52,876 bases of DNA from Halochromatium sp. GTDB lineage: Bacteria; Pseudomonadota; Gammaproteobacteria; Chromatiales; Chromatiaceae. Location of the stretch: positions 1 through 52,876 of the forward strand of contig POWB01000004.1 in the NCBI GenBank assembly GCA_010912705.1, written 5' to 3'. The notes under the pieces were generated by a model. It was not told where the DNA came from, searched no databases, and saw nothing but the letters and a program-made list of their open reading frames with translations. Positions 34,145 to 44,930 of the stretch are shown here, in pieces. Made by a program: the position numbers and the translations under genes. The stretch's first letter is position 1. Every line of letters starts with the position of its first letter.

Positions 34145-34401
34145 CGTTTTCGCCCCCCTCTTTCGCCATCCCCTACAAGCGCAGCCAGATGCCCAAAAAT
34201 CACTGCAATACAGCCAATTGAGTCATTCCCGTTCCCATCAGATTTCTCTAGGTCAAACGGATGCTTAACTATTTTCATTGATGTAGTTTAGAGCATGCGG
34301 CAGAGAGGTCAATTTATCGCCAAACGCCTATTGCTTTTATCCCGCTCCGGCCTATACTCAAACCGCACAACAACATGATCGTCTTCTAGGGGGAAACACT
34401 A

Positions 34402-34929
34402 GTGAACCGACGGATCTTCCTCGGCGCGGCCTTAGCCGTGGCGACAGCGCCAGCTTTTGCCCGCCGCAACCTCGACCAACCTCGCAGTCTTGCCTTCCAT
34501 CATCTCCACACCGACGAACGCCTGACACTGACCTACCGCAAGGGTGATCATTATCAGCGCAGCTCATTGGCCCGACTCAACCAGTTTCTGCGCGATTTCC
34601 GCACCGGCGAGGTCACCACGATCGACCCCAAGCTGTTCGATCTCCTGTTCGACATCAAGCAAACGCTCGGCCAGGATGACGCCGTCTTCGAGATCGTCAG
34701 TGGCTATCGCTCACCCAAGACCAACGCCATGCTCCGGCGAACCTCGAGCGGCGTCGCCAAACGCAGCTTGCACATGAGTGGCAAGGCGATCGACATTCGC
34801 GCCAGCGACTTGCCAACCCGTAGCATCCGTAACGCTGCCTTAAGGCTGGCTCAAGGCGGCGTTGGCTACTACTCGCGCTCAGATTTCGTGCATCTGGACA
34901 CGGGCACCGTCAGGCAGTGGGGGGCCTGA
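34402..34929 (+). CDS. DUF882 / YcbK-type periplasmic peptidase-like protein
   Basis: 175 residues from the GTG at 34402, with SD agggggaaa. It starts with a Tat-like signal ([19 protein letters not shown]). Metal-binding motifs of the M15-like fold are present: [26 protein letters not shown] (H and D) and the C-terminal FVHLDTG (H). It is related to E. coli YcbK (MepK), which cuts peptidoglycan cross-links. Its last 20 bases overlap the 3' end of gltX on the other strand. Confidence 0.85.
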   Translation: MNRRIFLGAALAVATAPAFARRNLDQPRSLAFHHLHTDERLTLTYRKGDHYQRSSLARLNQFLRDFRTGEVTTIDPKLFDLLFDIKQTLGQDDAVFEIVSGYRSPKTNAMLRRTSSGVAKRSLHMSGKAIDIRASDLPTRSIRNAALRLAQGGVGYYSRSDFVHLDTGTVRQWGA

Positions 34930-36334
34930 GCGCACGCGCATCGATGAAGGCCAGCGCCCGATCGATGCGGCGCAAGGTGGCCGGCTTGCCAACCAGCTGC
35001 AGGGTGATATCGATCCCCGGCGACGCGGCACGGCCAACGATAGCCACCCGCAACGGCTGTGCCACCTTGCCCATGTTCAGCTCCAGCTCCTCGGAGACAC
35101 GCTCAATCACCCGATGCAGTGTCTCTGGCTCCCAATCCTCAAGCGCCAGCATGTCCAGCTCGGCGCGCAGCCGCTCGAGCGCAGGACGCGCCACAGGGCG
35201 CAGATGTTTCTTCGCTGCGGTCTCGTCGTAATCGTCGAAATCCTGATAGCAAAAGGCGCTGATACGGGCCAGCTCGGTCAGGGTCTTGGCACGCGCGGCC
35301 TGCGCCTCAACCACATCAACCAGATCCGGCCCTTGAGACGGATCGATCCCAATCTCGCCCATCTGTGGACTGAGCAGTCGTGCGATGCGCTTTGAATCGG
35401 CGTGCTGAATATAGTGCTGGTTGAGCCAGTCGAGCTTGTCGACGTTGAAGGCGGACGGAGCGGTGTTGACGTCGGCAATATCGAACAGCGAGATCATCTC
35501 ATCGAGCGAAAAGACCTCCTGATCGCCATGCGACCAACCCAAACGGATCAGATAGTTGAGCAGCGCCTCGGGCAGATAGCCAGCGTCCCGATAAGCGACC
35601 ACGCTGACCGCCCCATGGCGCTTCGACAGTCGCTTGCCGTCCGGCCCTAGGATCATCGGCACATGCGCATACTTGGGCGGCTCGTGGCCCAGCGCCTTGA
35701 GGATGTTGATCTGGCGCGGGGTGTTGGTCAGATGGTCATCGCCGCGGATGACGTGGCTGATCTCCATCTCGGCATCGTCGACGACCACGGTCAGGTTATA
35801 GGTCGGCGAACCGTCGCTGCGGCGGATGATCAGATCATCCAGCTCGGCATTGGCGAAGGGCACCCGACCGCGGATCAGATCCTCGACGATCACCGCGCCA
35901 TCGACCGGGTTCTTGAAGCGCACCACATGTGGCTGCTCGGGATCGATCTGGCGACCACGGCAATGACCGTCGTAGCGCGGCTTCACCTTGGCCGCCATCT
36001 GCTTGTCGCGCAGGCGCTCTAGGCGCTCCTTGGGGCAATCGCAGCGGTAGGCCAGCCCTTTGTCGAGCAGTTCGTCGATAACATTTTGATAGCGCTCGAA
36101 GCGCTGGGTCTGGAAGAATGGCCCCTCGTCGTAGTCGAGACCGAGCCAGGTCATGCCTTCCATGATCGCGTTCACCGATTCTGCCGTGGAGCGCTCAAGA
36201 TCGGTATCTTCGATCCTGAGCACAAATTGTCCCCCGTGACGGCGCGCGAACAAATAGCTGAATAACGCTGTGCGCGCCCCGCCTACATGCAGGTAACCAG
36301 TGGGGGATGGGGCAAATCGGGTACGAACGGTCAT
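34910..36334 (-). CDS. gltX: Glutamyl-tRNA synthetase
   Basis: 474 residues from the ATG of [13 protein letters not shown]; a start 11 codons further up gives an atypical N-terminus. Class I signatures: the HIGH-type [19 protein letters not shown] and the KMSKS-type [12 protein letters not shown]. Other GluRS blocks are [11 protein letters not shown] and [17 protein letters not shown]. It charges tRNA-Glu. The length is normal. Confidence 0.96.
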   Translation of the reverse strand: MTVRTRFAPSPTGYLHVGGARTALFSYLFARRHGGQFVLRIEDTDLERSTAESVNAIMEGMTWLGLDYDEGPFFQTQRFERYQNVIDELLDKGLAYRCDCPKERLERLRDKQMAAKVKPRYDGHCRGRQIDPEQPHVVRFKNPVDGAVIVEDLIRGRVPFANAELDDLIIRRSDGSPTYNLTVVVDDAEMEISHVIRGDDHLTNTPRQINILKALGHEPPKYAHVPMILGPDGKRLSKRHGAVSVVAYRDAGYLPEALLNYLIRLGWSHGDQEVFSLDEMISLFDIADVNTAPSAFNVDKLDWLNQHYIQHADSKRIARLLSPQMGEIGIDPSQGPDLVDVVEAQAARAKTLTELARISAFCYQDFDDYDETAAKKHLRPVARPALERLRAELDMLALEDWEPETLHRVIERVSEELELNMGKVAQPLRVAIVGRAASPGIDITLQLVGKPATLRRIDRALAFIDARALRPPTA

Positions 36335-36546
36335 CGCGCTGCTCTCGAGTCTGTTGCAACATGCCAAGGGAGGCGATCATAGCAGAGGCGCCGCCCGGGT
36401 TTTCCCACTTGCTTGGTGGGCCACCGACCGTTACTTGCTAGAAGTAGCGAGCCAGAGATCCAACCGCAGTCGCCGAGCCGAGCTCGAGACGCTGTTAGGG
36501 CAGGCTCAAATCATACGCTCAAACAACTTGAACCCGAGGAGCCTTC

Positions 36547-37617
36547 ATGAAAGTCAGTCGCCCCATTGCTATCGGCATCGCCGTGCTGGGACTCATCCTG
36601 CTGATCGCCGGCCCGCTCATCCCTGGCGGCGAGCGGCTGGTGCGCAATGCACCCATCGGCAGCGGCCATATCACCGATCTCGCACGCGCCGATGACGGCT
36701 CCATCCTGGCCGGCACCCAAGACGGTGAGCTCTGGCGTTACGCCAGCGACCTCTGGACCCGCGTTAACGTGAATCTCGGTGGCCATCCGGTCACCGCGCT
36801 CTCAGCAGACCTCTCCGGCGACGCCTCGAAGGGTCCGATCGGAACCGGCGGCGGCCTCTACAATGTCCCAGCGGGCATGCCAGCACTGCCGGTGCGGGTG
36901 CGAGACGAGATCCTAGCCGGCGACCGGCTCCTGGTCGGAACCGGCAAGGGACTCTACGTGCAAGGCGATGGCCAATGGATGCAGGCGCTCGAAGGCACCA
37001 GTATCTACCGGCTCGAAACCCAACAGCTAGGCGATGAACTCTGGCTCCACATTGGCAGCGTCGGTGAGGGCGTCTACTCTGCCAAGGCCACTGATCTGCT
37101 CAGTTGGCAGCCCAACCGCGAGGGACTCCCCGAGGGCATCAACATCTTCAGCTTCGTCATCACCGACGGCGGTCGGCTGATCGCCGGCAGCGACAAAGGA
37201 CTTTACTGGCAGCCGGCACCGCTGCAGCCCTGGCAGCGACTCAAGGTGGGCCTCGAGAACAGCCGCATGCTCTCGCTCTACCTCGAGCCCGCCAAGTCCA
37301 AGCAGGCCGAGCGGCTGTGGATCGGCAGCGATGATGGCCTCTTGCGCGTCGAGATCGATGAGTCAGGCGACGCCCTCGAGGCCAAGGCCTTTGCCGAACT
37401 GATCCAGGCGCCACCGGACCATGTGCAATATGGGGTGAGCTGGATCCTTCCCTTCGGCGACGGCGTCATGCTGAGCGCCGGCTCGGTCTATCAGTTTGGC
37501 CCGATGGGGCTAAAGGGCTGGTACTGGATCTCGCTCGCCGGCCTGGTTCTGTTGATCCTTGGCGGCTGGCTGATCCCGAGCCGCAATGAGGCTGACGGCA
37601 GCGCGCCCGGATCTTAG
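36547..37617 (+). CDS. Membrane-anchored beta-propeller-like protein
   Basis: 356 residues with one transmembrane segment at each end (PIAIGIAVLGLILLIAGPLI, about 6-25, and WYWISLAGLVLLILGGWLI, about 327-345). Between them are repeated propeller-type blades: DGSILAGTQDGELWRY, GDRLLVGTGKGLYVQGDG, GGRLIAGSDKGLYWQ, ERLWIGSDDGLLRVEI. The spacing suggests about five to six blades in the periplasm. No catalytic motif is seen. It is followed 27 bases later by the SOUL gene. Confidence 0.7.
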   Translation: MKVSRPIAIGIAVLGLILLIAGPLIPGGERLVRNAPIGSGHITDLARADDGSILAGTQDGELWRYASDLWTRVNVNLGGHPVTALSADLSGDASKGPIGTGGGLYNVPAGMPALPVRVRDEILAGDRLLVGTGKGLYVQGDGQWMQALEGTSIYRLETQQLGDELWLHIGSVGEGVYSAKATDLLSWQPNREGLPEGINIFSFVITDGGRLIAGSDKGLYWQPAPLQPWQRLKVGLENSRMLSLYLEPAKSKQAERLWIGSDDGLLRVEIDESGDALEAKAFAELIQAPPDHVQYGVSWILPFGDGVMLSAGSVYQFGPMGLKGWYWISLAGLVLLILGGWLIPSRNEADGSAPGS

Positions 37618-37644
37618 GTTGACACCATTGCACGACCCTCTACC

Positions 37645-38298
37645 ATGAAGCTCTTTATCATCCTGCTCAGCGGCGCGCTGTTGATTGGCATCATCGCGAT
37701 GCTGGTCTTTGTTTATGTGATCCAGAACGTCGAGAAACCGAACTATCAGGTCGTCGTCCAAGACGGTGACTTCGAGCTGCGCGACTACCCGCCGCTCGTC
37801 GTCGCCGAGGTCAGCGGCAGCGGTAGCCGCCAGCAGAGCCTGAGCAGCGGCTTCGGCCCACTCGCGCGCTACATCTTCGCCAAGGAGCGGGGTGGCGAGC
37901 GCATCGCGATGACCGCACCGGTGCAACAACGCGCGCTCGCCGCCGACGAGAAGATCGCGATGACAGCGCCGGTGACTCAGACCCCAATGAACGATGGCAA
38001 CTGGACCGTCCAGTTCATCATGCCGGCCGAATACGGGTTGAAGGATCTGCCGCCACCCGGCAACCAGCAGGTTCGTCTGGACCAAATCCCCGCGCGACGC
38101 GTTGCCGCCGTGCGCTTCAGTGGCAGGACCAATGACCAGGCCATCGCCGAGCAGCAAGCAAGGCTCGAGACTTGGTTGGCCGAACGCGGGCTCGAGTCGC
38201 GTGGCGAGCCGATCTATGCCTACTACAACGACCCCTTCACACCGGGTCCGCTACGTCGCAACGAGGTCATGTTCGAGGTCTCACCCCAGCAACCTTGA
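37645..38298 (+). CDS. SOUL haem-binding family protein, membrane-anchored
   Basis: 217 residues. An N-terminal transmembrane anchor (FIILLSGALLIGIIAMLVFV) and a SOUL domain from about residue 35: YQVVVQDGDFELRDYPPLVV, FGPLARYIF, the paired KIAMTAPV motifs, and the C-terminal YAYYNDPFTPGPLRRNEVMF. Some SOUL proteins bind haem or tetrapyrroles; others only share the fold. Probably co-transcribed with the upstream propeller gene. Confidence 0.87.
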   Translation: MKLFIILLSGALLIGIIAMLVFVYVIQNVEKPNYQVVVQDGDFELRDYPPLVVAEVSGSGSRQQSLSSGFGPLARYIFAKERGGERIAMTAPVQQRALAADEKIAMTAPVTQTPMNDGNWTVQFIMPAEYGLKDLPPPGNQQVRLDQIPARRVAAVRFSGRTNDQAIAEQQARLETWLAERGLESRGEPIYAYYNDPFTPGPLRRNEVMFEVSPQQP

Positions 38299-38401
38299 GC
38301 CAGCACAGCGCAGCAGCGACGGATTGCTGCGCTGGCTATATCGGCCCTGCGCCTGATGAGCCCCGATCACGATCAACCCTCGCATAGGAGAGCGATTGCC
38401 A

Positions 38402-39301
38402 ATGAAATCTTTAACCCACCTCGAGCGCCTCGAGGCGGAGAGTATCCACATCATGCGCGAGGTCGCGGCCGAGGCCGAGAAGCCGGTAATGCTGTACTCG
38501 GTCGGCAAGGATTCCGCGGCCATGCTGCATGTTGCGAGAAAGGCCTTCTATCCATCGCCGCCGCCCTTCCCGCTCTTACACGTGGATACCACCTGGAAGT
38601 TTCAGTCCATGTATGCGCTGCGCGAGCGCGCCGCCCGCGAGGCCGGCATGGAGCTGCTGGTCTACCAGAACCCGGAGGCCAAGGCGCGCGGCATCAATCC
38701 CTTCGACCACGGCAGCCTGCACACGGATATGTGGAAGACCGAGGGACTGAAGCAGGCACTGGAGAAATACGGCTTCGACGCCGCCTTTGGCGGCGCCCGT
38801 CGCGACGAGGAGAAGAGCCGCGCCAAAGAGCGCATCTTCTCATTCCGCTCCGCCAACCACCGCTGGGACCCGAAGAACCAACGCCCCGAGCTCTGGCGGC
38901 TCTACAACACCCGCAAGAACCAAGGCGAGAGCATCCGCGTCTTCCCGATGTCGAACTGGACCGAGCTCGACATCTGGCAGTACATCCATGTCGAGGGCAT
39001 CGAGATCGTCCCGCTCTACTTCAGCGCACCGCGCCCAACCGTCGAGCGCGACGGGTTACTACTGATGGTCGATGACGAGCGTTTTCGGTTTCGCGACGGC
39101 GAGCAGGTCGAAGAGCGCTGGATTCGCTTCCGCACCCTTGGCTGCTACCCGCTCACCGGCGCCGTCGAAAGCCGCGCCGACACCCTCCCCGCGATCATCC
39201 AGGAAATGCTGCTGACCACCACCTCCGAGCGCCAAGGCCGCGCTATCGACCATGATCAGTCAGCCAGCATGGAGAAGAAGAAACAAGAGGGGTACTTCTG
39301 A
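38402..39301 (+). CDS. cysD: Sulfate adenylyltransferase subunit 2
   Basis: 299 residues from the ATG at 38402, with a taggagag SD. The PP-loop ATP pyrophosphatase motif [12 protein letters not shown] is present, as are [12 protein letters not shown] and the CysD block [16 protein letters not shown]. With CysN it activates sulfate to APS. The stop overlaps the cysNC start by one base (TGATG), so translation is coupled. Confidence 0.95.
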   Translation: MKSLTHLERLEAESIHIMREVAAEAEKPVMLYSVGKDSAAMLHVARKAFYPSPPPFPLLHVDTTWKFQSMYALRERAAREAGMELLVYQNPEAKARGINPFDHGSLHTDMWKTEGLKQALEKYGFDAAFGGARRDEEKSRAKERIFSFRSANHRWDPKNQRPELWRLYNTRKNQGESIRVFPMSNWTELDIWQYIHVEGIEIVPLYFSAPRPTVERDGLLLMVDDERFRFRDGEQVEERWIRFRTLGCYPLTGAVESRADTLPAIIQEMLLTTTSERQGRAIDHDQSASMEKKKQEGYF

Positions 39302-41211
39302 TGAGCGCACCGACCGAGCCTGTCTACCGCACCGAGGCCTTGATCGCCGAGGACATCGACGCCTACCTGGAGCAGCATCAGCACAAGACGATGCTCCGCT
39401 TCATCACCTGCGGCAGCGTCGATGACGGCAAATCGACCCTGATCGGGCGCCTGCTCTACGACAGCAAGATGATCTTCGAGGATCAGCTCGCCTCGCTGGA
39501 GGCCGACTCCAAGCGCGTCGGCACCCAAGGCGAGGCAATCGATTTCGCCCTGCTGGTCGACGGCCTCGCTGCCGAGCGCGAGCAGGGCATCACCATCGAT
39601 GTCGCCTACCGCTTCTTCGCCACCGAGGCGCGCAAGTTCATTGTTGCCGATACGCCGGGCCATGAGCAGTACACCCGCAATATGGTCACCGGCGCATCCA
39701 CCGCAGAGTTGGCGGTGATCCTGATCGATGCGCGCAAAGGGATACTGACCCAGACCCGTCGCCATAGCTACTTGGCCAAGCTGGTCGGTATCCGCCACGT
39801 CCTGCTGGCGATCAACAAGATGGATCTGGTCGACTACCAGCAGTCGGTGTTCGACAAGATCGTCGCCGACTATCGCGCCTTCGCGCAGCAGATCGGGATC
39901 AAGGATTTCGTCGCGGTGCCAGTCTCGGGCCTGATGGGCGACAACATCATCGCCCTCAGCGAGGCCACGCCTTGGTATCAGGGGCCAACCCTGCTGCATC
40001 ACCTGGAGACGGTCGAACTCGACGAGCAGGCCAGCGCGGCAAAGCCGTTGCGAATGCCGGTCCAATGGGTCAATCGGCCGAACCTGGATTTCCGCGGCTT
40101 CTCCGGCCAGATCGTCAGCGGCACAGTGCGCCCTGGCGATGCCGTGAAGGTCCAGCCCGGCGCTCAAGGCTCCACTATCGCGCGCGTCGTCACCCTGGAT
40201 GGCGATCTCGAGGCCGCGCACGCCGGACAATCGGTAACACTCACGCTCAGCGACGAGATCGACTGCTCGCGCGGCCAGGTCATCGCCGCCGCCGAGCATC
40301 CGGTCGAGGTCGCTGATCAGTTCGAGGCCGCCCTGGTCTGGATGGCCGAAGAGCCGATGCTGCCGGGCCGCGCCTACCTGATGAAGATCGGCACCAACCT
40401 GCTCACCGCGACCATCACCAGCCAGAAGTACCAGATCAACATCAACAGCCTCGCCCACGAGCCGGGCAAGACGCTGGAGCTGAACGGCATCGGGGTGTGC
40501 AACATCGCCACCGATCGCGCCATCCCGTTCGAGGCCTACGAGCAGACGCCGGATCTGGGCGGCTTCATCCTCATCGACCGCTTCACCCATCACACCATCG
40601 GCGCCGGGATGATCCACTTCGCACTGCGCCGCAGCCACAACCTGCCCTGGCAGCACATTGAGGTGGACCGCGCTGCCCACGCGGCGATGAAGCAGCAGCA
40701 ACCGCGACTGCTCTGGCTCACCGGCCTACCGGCGGCGGGCAAATCGACCATCGCCAACCTGGTCGAGAAGAAGCTGCACGCGCTCGGCCGCCATACCTTC
40801 CTGCTCGACGGCCGCAACGTCCGCCATGGCCTGAGCCAGGATCTCGGCTTCACCAAGGCCGATCGCGTCGAGAACATCCGCCGCGTCGGCGCCGTCGCCC
40901 GACTGATGACCGATGCCGGACTCATCGTCATCTGCGCCTTCATCTCGCCGTTCCGCAGCGAGCGCGAGCAGGTACGCCAGCTAATGCCCGAGGGCGAGTT
41001 CATCGAGGTCTTCATCGATACCCCGCTCGCAGTGGCCGAGACGCGCGATCCAGAAGGGCTCTATCAGCGCGCCCGTGCTGGTGAGCTGAAGAACCTAACC
41101 GGCTTTGACAGTCCCTATGAGCCGCCGGAGCATCCAGAGCTGCATATTGACACGACAGCGCTATCGGCTGAAGAGGCTGCTGATCAGATTGTCGCGCGCT
41201 GTCTAAACTAA
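39301..41211 (+). CDS. cysNC: Bifunctional sulfate adenylyltransferase subunit 1 / APS kinase
   Basis: 636 residues. The N-terminal GTPase (CysN) has G1 GSVDDGKST (38-46), G3 DTPGHEQ and G4 NKMD, then two beta-barrel domains. The C-terminal APS kinase (from about 455) has a P-loop [12 protein letters not shown] at about 470-482 and [15 protein letters not shown]. It makes PAPS from sulfate with CysD. Fusion of the kinase to CysN is common in proteobacteria. Assimilation is the usual role. Confidence 0.95.
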   Translation: MSAPTEPVYRTEALIAEDIDAYLEQHQHKTMLRFITCGSVDDGKSTLIGRLLYDSKMIFEDQLASLEADSKRVGTQGEAIDFALLVDGLAAEREQGITIDVAYRFFATEARKFIVADTPGHEQYTRNMVTGASTAELAVILIDARKGILTQTRRHSYLAKLVGIRHVLLAINKMDLVDYQQSVFDKIVADYRAFAQQIGIKDFVAVPVSGLMGDNIIALSEATPWYQGPTLLHHLETVELDEQASAAKPLRMPVQWVNRPNLDFRGFSGQIVSGTVRPGDAVKVQPGAQGSTIARVVTLDGDLEAAHAGQSVTLTLSDEIDCSRGQVIAAAEHPVEVADQFEAALVWMAEEPMLPGRAYLMKIGTNLLTATITSQKYQININSLAHEPGKTLELNGIGVCNIATDRAIPFEAYEQTPDLGGFILIDRFTHHTIGAGMIHFALRRSHNLPWQHIEVDRAAHAAMKQQQPRLLWLTGLPAAGKSTIANLVEKKLHALGRHTFLLDGRNVRHGLSQDLGFTKADRVENIRRVGAVARLMTDAGLIVICAFISPFRSEREQVRQLMPEGEFIEVFIDTPLAVAETRDPEGLYQRARAGELKNLTGFDSPYEPPEHPELHIDTTALSAEEAADQIVARCLN

Positions 41212-41282
41212 GGCCGATGTAAACTCAACTGTGATCGAAAATCAGGTTCGCCATCGCGCAATCAAAGCGCTTGAGATAGTTA

Positions 41283-41459
41283 ATGAAATACAAATTGTCT
41301 CTGCGAAGAACTGACGAGGGCTTTAGCGTGTCCTGCCCAGGTCTACCTGGCTGCTGGTCTCAAGGGAAAACAGAGCAAGAAGCCTTAGAAAACATCGCAG
41401 ACGCGATCACCGACTACATCGCAGTCTCGACGGATCTAGCTGCAACGGAAGAGACCTAG
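41283..41459 (+). CDS. HicB-like (UPF0150) antitoxin-type small protein, without partner
   Basis: 58 residues: MKYKLSLRRTDEGFSVSCPG, then LPGCWSQGKTEQEALENIAD and AITDYI. This is the N-terminal HicB fold (YxxxxxxDxxGFxVxxPxLPGCxxxGxTxxEALxNI). It ends without a DNA-binding tail. No HicA toxin (about 60 residues with GSHxxF/W) is visible on either side, so it is an orphan. The stop at 41459 and the Uma2 stop at 41456 overlap on opposite strands. Confidence 0.75.
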   Translation: MKYKLSLRRTDEGFSVSCPGLPGCWSQGKTEQEALENIADAITDYIAVSTDLAATEET

Positions 41460-42037
41460 GGCGCCTTGCCAAACAAGTCAGCGACCGACAGCCTCAGGCC
41501 CGGCAACATGGGCTCAGCGGTGAGCGTATCACCCGCGCCGCGCAACTCTAGCTCCGTGGGACTGCGATAGCAGCTCACCCGTCGGCTGCGCGGGTCCAAG
41601 ATCCAGACCAGCTCGACCCCAATACTGAAGTAGTCATCCAGCTTGGCGGTGATCTCGGTCCAACGATCGTTCGGCGAGATGATCTCGACGACCAGTTCCG
41701 GCGCAACATCCAAGTATCCGCTCGGCGACGCCCGAGCGAGGCGATTATGCGAGACGAAGGCGAGGTCAGCACCGCGCAACGTATCAGGATCGCGCCGGAT
41801 GATAATGCCAACCTCGCCTGTCAGCACGACGCCGACTGGGTTGGCGTCGACGTACTGCTGGAGCTTGCTGGTCATCCGGGCTTCGATGGATGCGTGCGGC
41901 CAGCCGGTTGGCGGCATCGGAAAAAACCTCCCGTCGATGAGCTCCCCAAGGCTGTCGCCCACGGCATCAGGTAGCTCCTCGATGGTGAGAAGACGATGCG
42001 ATTCCGGCTGGTAAGCGGTTGCGATAGACATCGGCAT
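41456..42037 (-). CDS. Uma2-family (DUF820) endonuclease-like protein
   Basis: 193 residues from the ATG at 42035-42037; a TTG at 42052 and an ATG at 42031 are alternatives. Core motifs: LGELIDGRFFPMPPTGWPHA, VLTGEVGIIIRRDPDTLRGA with the Asp of GADLAFVS, and the PELVVEIISPND block with the E-x-x region. The family's nuclease triad seems intact. It is a different lineage from the Uma2 gene at 19540. Confidence 0.87.
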   Translation of the reverse strand: MPMSIATAYQPESHRLLTIEELPDAVGDSLGELIDGRFFPMPPTGWPHASIEARMTSKLQQYVDANPVGVVLTGEVGIIIRRDPDTLRGADLAFVSHNRLARASPSGYLDVAPELVVEIISPNDRWTEITAKLDDYFSIGVELVWILDPRSRRVSCYRSPTELELRGAGDTLTAEPMLPGLRLSVADLFGKAP

Positions 42038-42271
42038 GGAGGATGAGAACAAGATTGCTCATGCATTGAAGGTCAATATTAGCCCGCCCTGTTTATCCAT
42101 GCCATCTTGGACTACCTTGGGCACTTTGGTCCACGTGCGGCAGAATCTTAAGAGTTCAACGCCCTATTTTTTCTTTGTCAGTCTGGAACACCTACCGCAG
42201 CCGCTAGCTCGGTTGATACTTGCAGACGGCGGCCTGCGCGTCATCCCGAAATTGATCCCTCAATGACAACC

Positions 42272-43447
42272 TCAACCCGAGCGACCCGGCAGCTCCGTAC
42301 CACGACTGATGATCTCGATATAGCGGGCGTAGCTGAACAGCCGATTGCGCTTCTGCGCCGTCAACTCCTTCACAATGCCGAGCTGTTCCAAGTGGCCAAG
42401 CGCCTTATTGACGGTTGCTGGAGTGAGACTAGTCTTCTCCACCAGCGAGCCGGAGGTAGCGATGGGATGCGCCATCAGTGCTCGGTGAACCCGCAAGCTG
42501 GATGCAGCTGCGCGACCAAGCGTGCTGATCTTGTCACGATCCTGGCTTGTCAGCGCGAGCAGTTGCTGGGCGGTCTCCACCGCTTGGGTAGCCGTGACGA
42601 TCACTGCCTCGGCAAAGAACGCGAGCCAGGCTTCCCAGTCACCGGTCTGGCGCACGCGGTTGAGCAGGTCGTAATAATGCTGGCGGTGCGTCTTGAAGTA
42701 GAGGCTGAGGTAGAGCAGCGGCTCGCGCAAGACCGACTCCGAGCACAACAGCAGCGTGATCAGCAAACGCCCCAGGCGGCCATTCCCATCAAGAAACGGG
42801 TGAATGGTCTCGAACTGCACATGGGCGAACGCCGCCTTGAGCAGCACCGGGGTCGGTTCCGGCTGGTCATGCAGGAACAGCTCAAGCTTGCTCATGCATT
42901 CCATGACGGCATCGGCCGGAGGTGGGACGAAGGTCGCGTTGCCTGGCCGGGTACCGCCGATCCAGTTCTGGCTGCGTCGGAACTCGCCTGGGGTTTGGCT
43001 GCTGCCCCGCCCCTTGCTCAGGAGCACGCCATGGATCTCGCGGAGCAGCCGCAGCGATAATGGCAGCCCCTCTTCCAGCAGTCGCAGGCCATGATCGAGG
43101 GCAGCGACATAGTTGCTAACCTCCCGCACGTCATCCAGCGGCACTCCAGGCTCCTGTTCCAACTCGAACAGCAGCAGGTCCGACAGGGACGACTGGGTTC
43201 CCTCAATCATGGAGGAAAGCACGGCCTCCTTGCGGACATACATGTAGAGGAACAGCGAGGTGTCTGGCAGCAGGGTCGAGACGCTGTCCAGTCGCCCGAG
43301 CGCCAGCAGTGCCTGGTCGAATTTGCTACGCAGATCAGGCGTCCAGTCGATCGGTGGATGCGGCGGCAGCGGCGCCGGCACGAAGGCCTTTGCCTTCTCG
43401 CCGACCGTCGAAATGGTCACATAGCGGCCTTGGCGGTCTCGCTTCAT
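42272..43447 (-). CDS. Fic-domain protein (probable AMP transferase) with winged-helix C-terminus
   Basis: 391 residues. The inhibitory helix motif SxxxEG is at Ser78-Glu82-Gly83 (SSMIEGTQSSL), N-terminal to the domain (class II Fic). The active-site loop HPFLDGNGRLGR is at 216-227. The C-terminal part (about 300-380) is a winged helix (PIATSGSLVEKTSLTPATVN). Such proteins modify protein hydroxyls with AMP, and the C-terminal domain suggests DNA binding or self-regulation. It stands alone, with no FicA-type antitoxin, as expected for class II. Confidence 0.92.
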   Translation of the reverse strand: MKRDRQGRYVTISTVGEKAKAFVPAPLPPHPPIDWTPDLRSKFDQALLALGRLDSVSTLLPDTSLFLYMYVRKEAVLSSMIEGTQSSLSDLLLFELEQEPGVPLDDVREVSNYVAALDHGLRLLEEGLPLSLRLLREIHGVLLSKGRGSSQTPGEFRRSQNWIGGTRPGNATFVPPPADAVMECMSKLELFLHDQPEPTPVLLKAAFAHVQFETIHPFLDGNGRLGRLLITLLLCSESVLREPLLYLSLYFKTHRQHYYDLLNRVRQTGDWEAWLAFFAEAVIVTATQAVETAQQLLALTSQDRDKISTLGRAAASSLRVHRALMAHPIATSGSLVEKTSLTPATVNKALGHLEQLGIVKELTAQKRNRLFSYARYIEIISRGTELPGRSG

Positions 43448-43659
43448 TCTGCCTGCCTCTAGCCTTCCTAAAATAAGATTCGGCTTTATTTTATCTTAAT
43501 GCATCATTGTAAAATACAAGCCGAGCATCTTAAAGGCTCGCTTGGGCAGTCTTGATGAGCACGGCAAAGGCATGTGCACCTCACCGACCGAGAGCGACAC
43601 CGGGATCACTTAGGCTCATCCGCAGCGAGAGAGGCGCGATTGGTTGGCCGATCGGTCAC

Positions 43660-44844
43660 CTATGCAGAGGCAACAGCGGCCAAGAGACGACTGGCGATTG
43701 CCTCGCCACTGAGCCAGGCGCCTTCGATGCGGGCGCCGTTGCACCAGTCGCCACAGGCACCAATTCCAAGCGCTGGGTCCCAGAGGCAGCCTTCCTCCAG
43801 CGGCGTCTCGACCAGCGAGTAGAGCCAGCTGTGCGACTGGCGCCAGTTGATCCTCGGCAGTGATCCGCCGGCCAGCTCAACCAGGGCCGCAAAGGCCTCG
43901 AGCAGGGCGGCCTCCACCTGCTCGCGCGGATCATTCAGATGCTTGCGCGTCCAGCCCGGCTCGGCATGCAGCACCCAGCAATCCGGCTCGCCCCTGGCTG
44001 CATTCCCTGCCACAGCTGCATTCCCTGCCACAGCCGCATTCCCTGCCACGGCCGCATCCCTAGCCGGCCTCGCCCGACCCGGCTTGCTGCTATCGCGTGC
44101 AACCCAGCGCAATGGCCCCTGCGTCTGATTGACAAAGACGCCATCGAAGGCCAGCGGCACCGGCGTATCAAAGCCGAGCATCAGGGTCCAGCAGGGCCTG
44201 TAGTCGACACAGGCGGCCTGTGCCGCAAGCCGGGGAGCATCCATCAGCAGCTCAGCGCTCTGCGGCGCCGGCGCGCTCACCACCACCCGATCGAAGCGGC
44301 CGAGATCGGTCCCCGCCTCATCACTGAGCTGCCAACGGCCTCGGCACCAGCGGGGAGGCATCACCCGCGTCTCCAGCCGGAGGTTCAAGCCCGCAGCCAG
44401 CTCCCGGCCGAGCGCACTCATCCCCGGAACACCGACCCAGCGTGTTGTCTCCTGCGCCGCAGGCGTAAACTCAGTCCCATCGAAAGCACCGATGCGGCCG
44501 CCCCAGGGCGCGACCAAGCCCCGCTCGGCCCAGCTCTGCACGCGACGCTGAAAGCCTGGATCGCGGGCCGTAAAATACTGGGCACCATGATCGAAACGGA
44601 GCGCCTGTTCGCTGGGCTGTCCGCTCGGATGTGCGGCACGCCTTGTCGCTGCCCGACCACCACAGCCACGTGACTTCTCGAACAGGCTAACCTGATGCTG
44701 CTGATCGGCCAGCATCCGCGCTGCGGCCAGTCCCGAGAGACCGGCGCCGATAACAGCAATGCGCAGCGCCCGCCACGCCGCCGGCACCTGCGTTGACCGA
44801 CCATCGGTAGCGGAATCAGAAGACACAAGAGCCATGGGCATCAC
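43660..44844 (-). CDS. FAD-dependent, renalase-like NAD(P)/FAD oxidoreductase
   Basis: 394 residues. FAD-binding motif IAVIGAGLSGLAAARML (about 29-45), then EKSRGCGGRAATRR and FDHGAQYFTARD, typical of renalase-like oxidoreductases, and the C-terminal LGIGACGDWCNGARIEGAWL. Substrate unknown. Residues near 268-288 hold a repeated NAAVAG unit encoded by an 18-bp tandem repeat (43997-44062), absent from the family. The first 20-25 residues before the FAD motif are poorly supported; a later start is possible. Confidence 0.87.
   Translation of the reverse strand: MMPMALVSSDSATDGRSTQVPAAWRALRIAVIGAGLSGLAAARMLADQQHQVSLFEKSRGCGGRAATRRAAHPSGQPSEQALRFDHGAQYFTARDPGFQRRVQSWAERGLVAPWGGRIGAFDGTEFTPAAQETTRWVGVPGMSALGRELAAGLNLRLETRVMPPRWCRGRWQLSDEAGTDLGRFDRVVVSAPAPQSAELLMDAPRLAAQAACVDYRPCWTLMLGFDTPVPLAFDGVFVNQTQGPLRWVARDSSKPGRARPARDAAVAGNAAVAGNAAVAGNAARGEPDCWVLHAEPGWTRKHLNDPREQVEAALLEAFAALVELAGGSLPRINWRQSHSWLYSLVETPLEEGCLWDPALGIGACGDWCNGARIEGAWLSGEAIASRLLAAVASA
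43997..44062. repeat. 18-bp tandem repeat inside the oxidoreductase gene
   Basis: The unit gctgcattccctgccaca occurs about 3.5 times with a few changes. It is in frame and encodes (AAVAGN)n. It may vary in copy number between strains. Confidence 0.85.
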
Positions 44845-44930
44845 GAGGGATTTGGCAAAAGGGAGTCAGACCAAGGCCGGCAGAGATCGTTCCGGCGAGC
44901 AGGAATCCGCAAACGACCCACCAGGTCACA

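Noticed and set aside
39256..40701. A 481-codon open frame opposite cysNC
   Set aside because: Same reason: antisense to conserved GTPase motifs; no independent coding evidence.
42036..42266. Plus-strand frame between the Uma2 and Fic genes
   Set aside because: No SD, no recognised family and it lies in the probable promoter region of the Uma2 gene.
43997..44062. Tandem repeats as a CRISPR array
   Set aside because: The 18-bp units are contiguous without spacers and lie in frame inside a gene.
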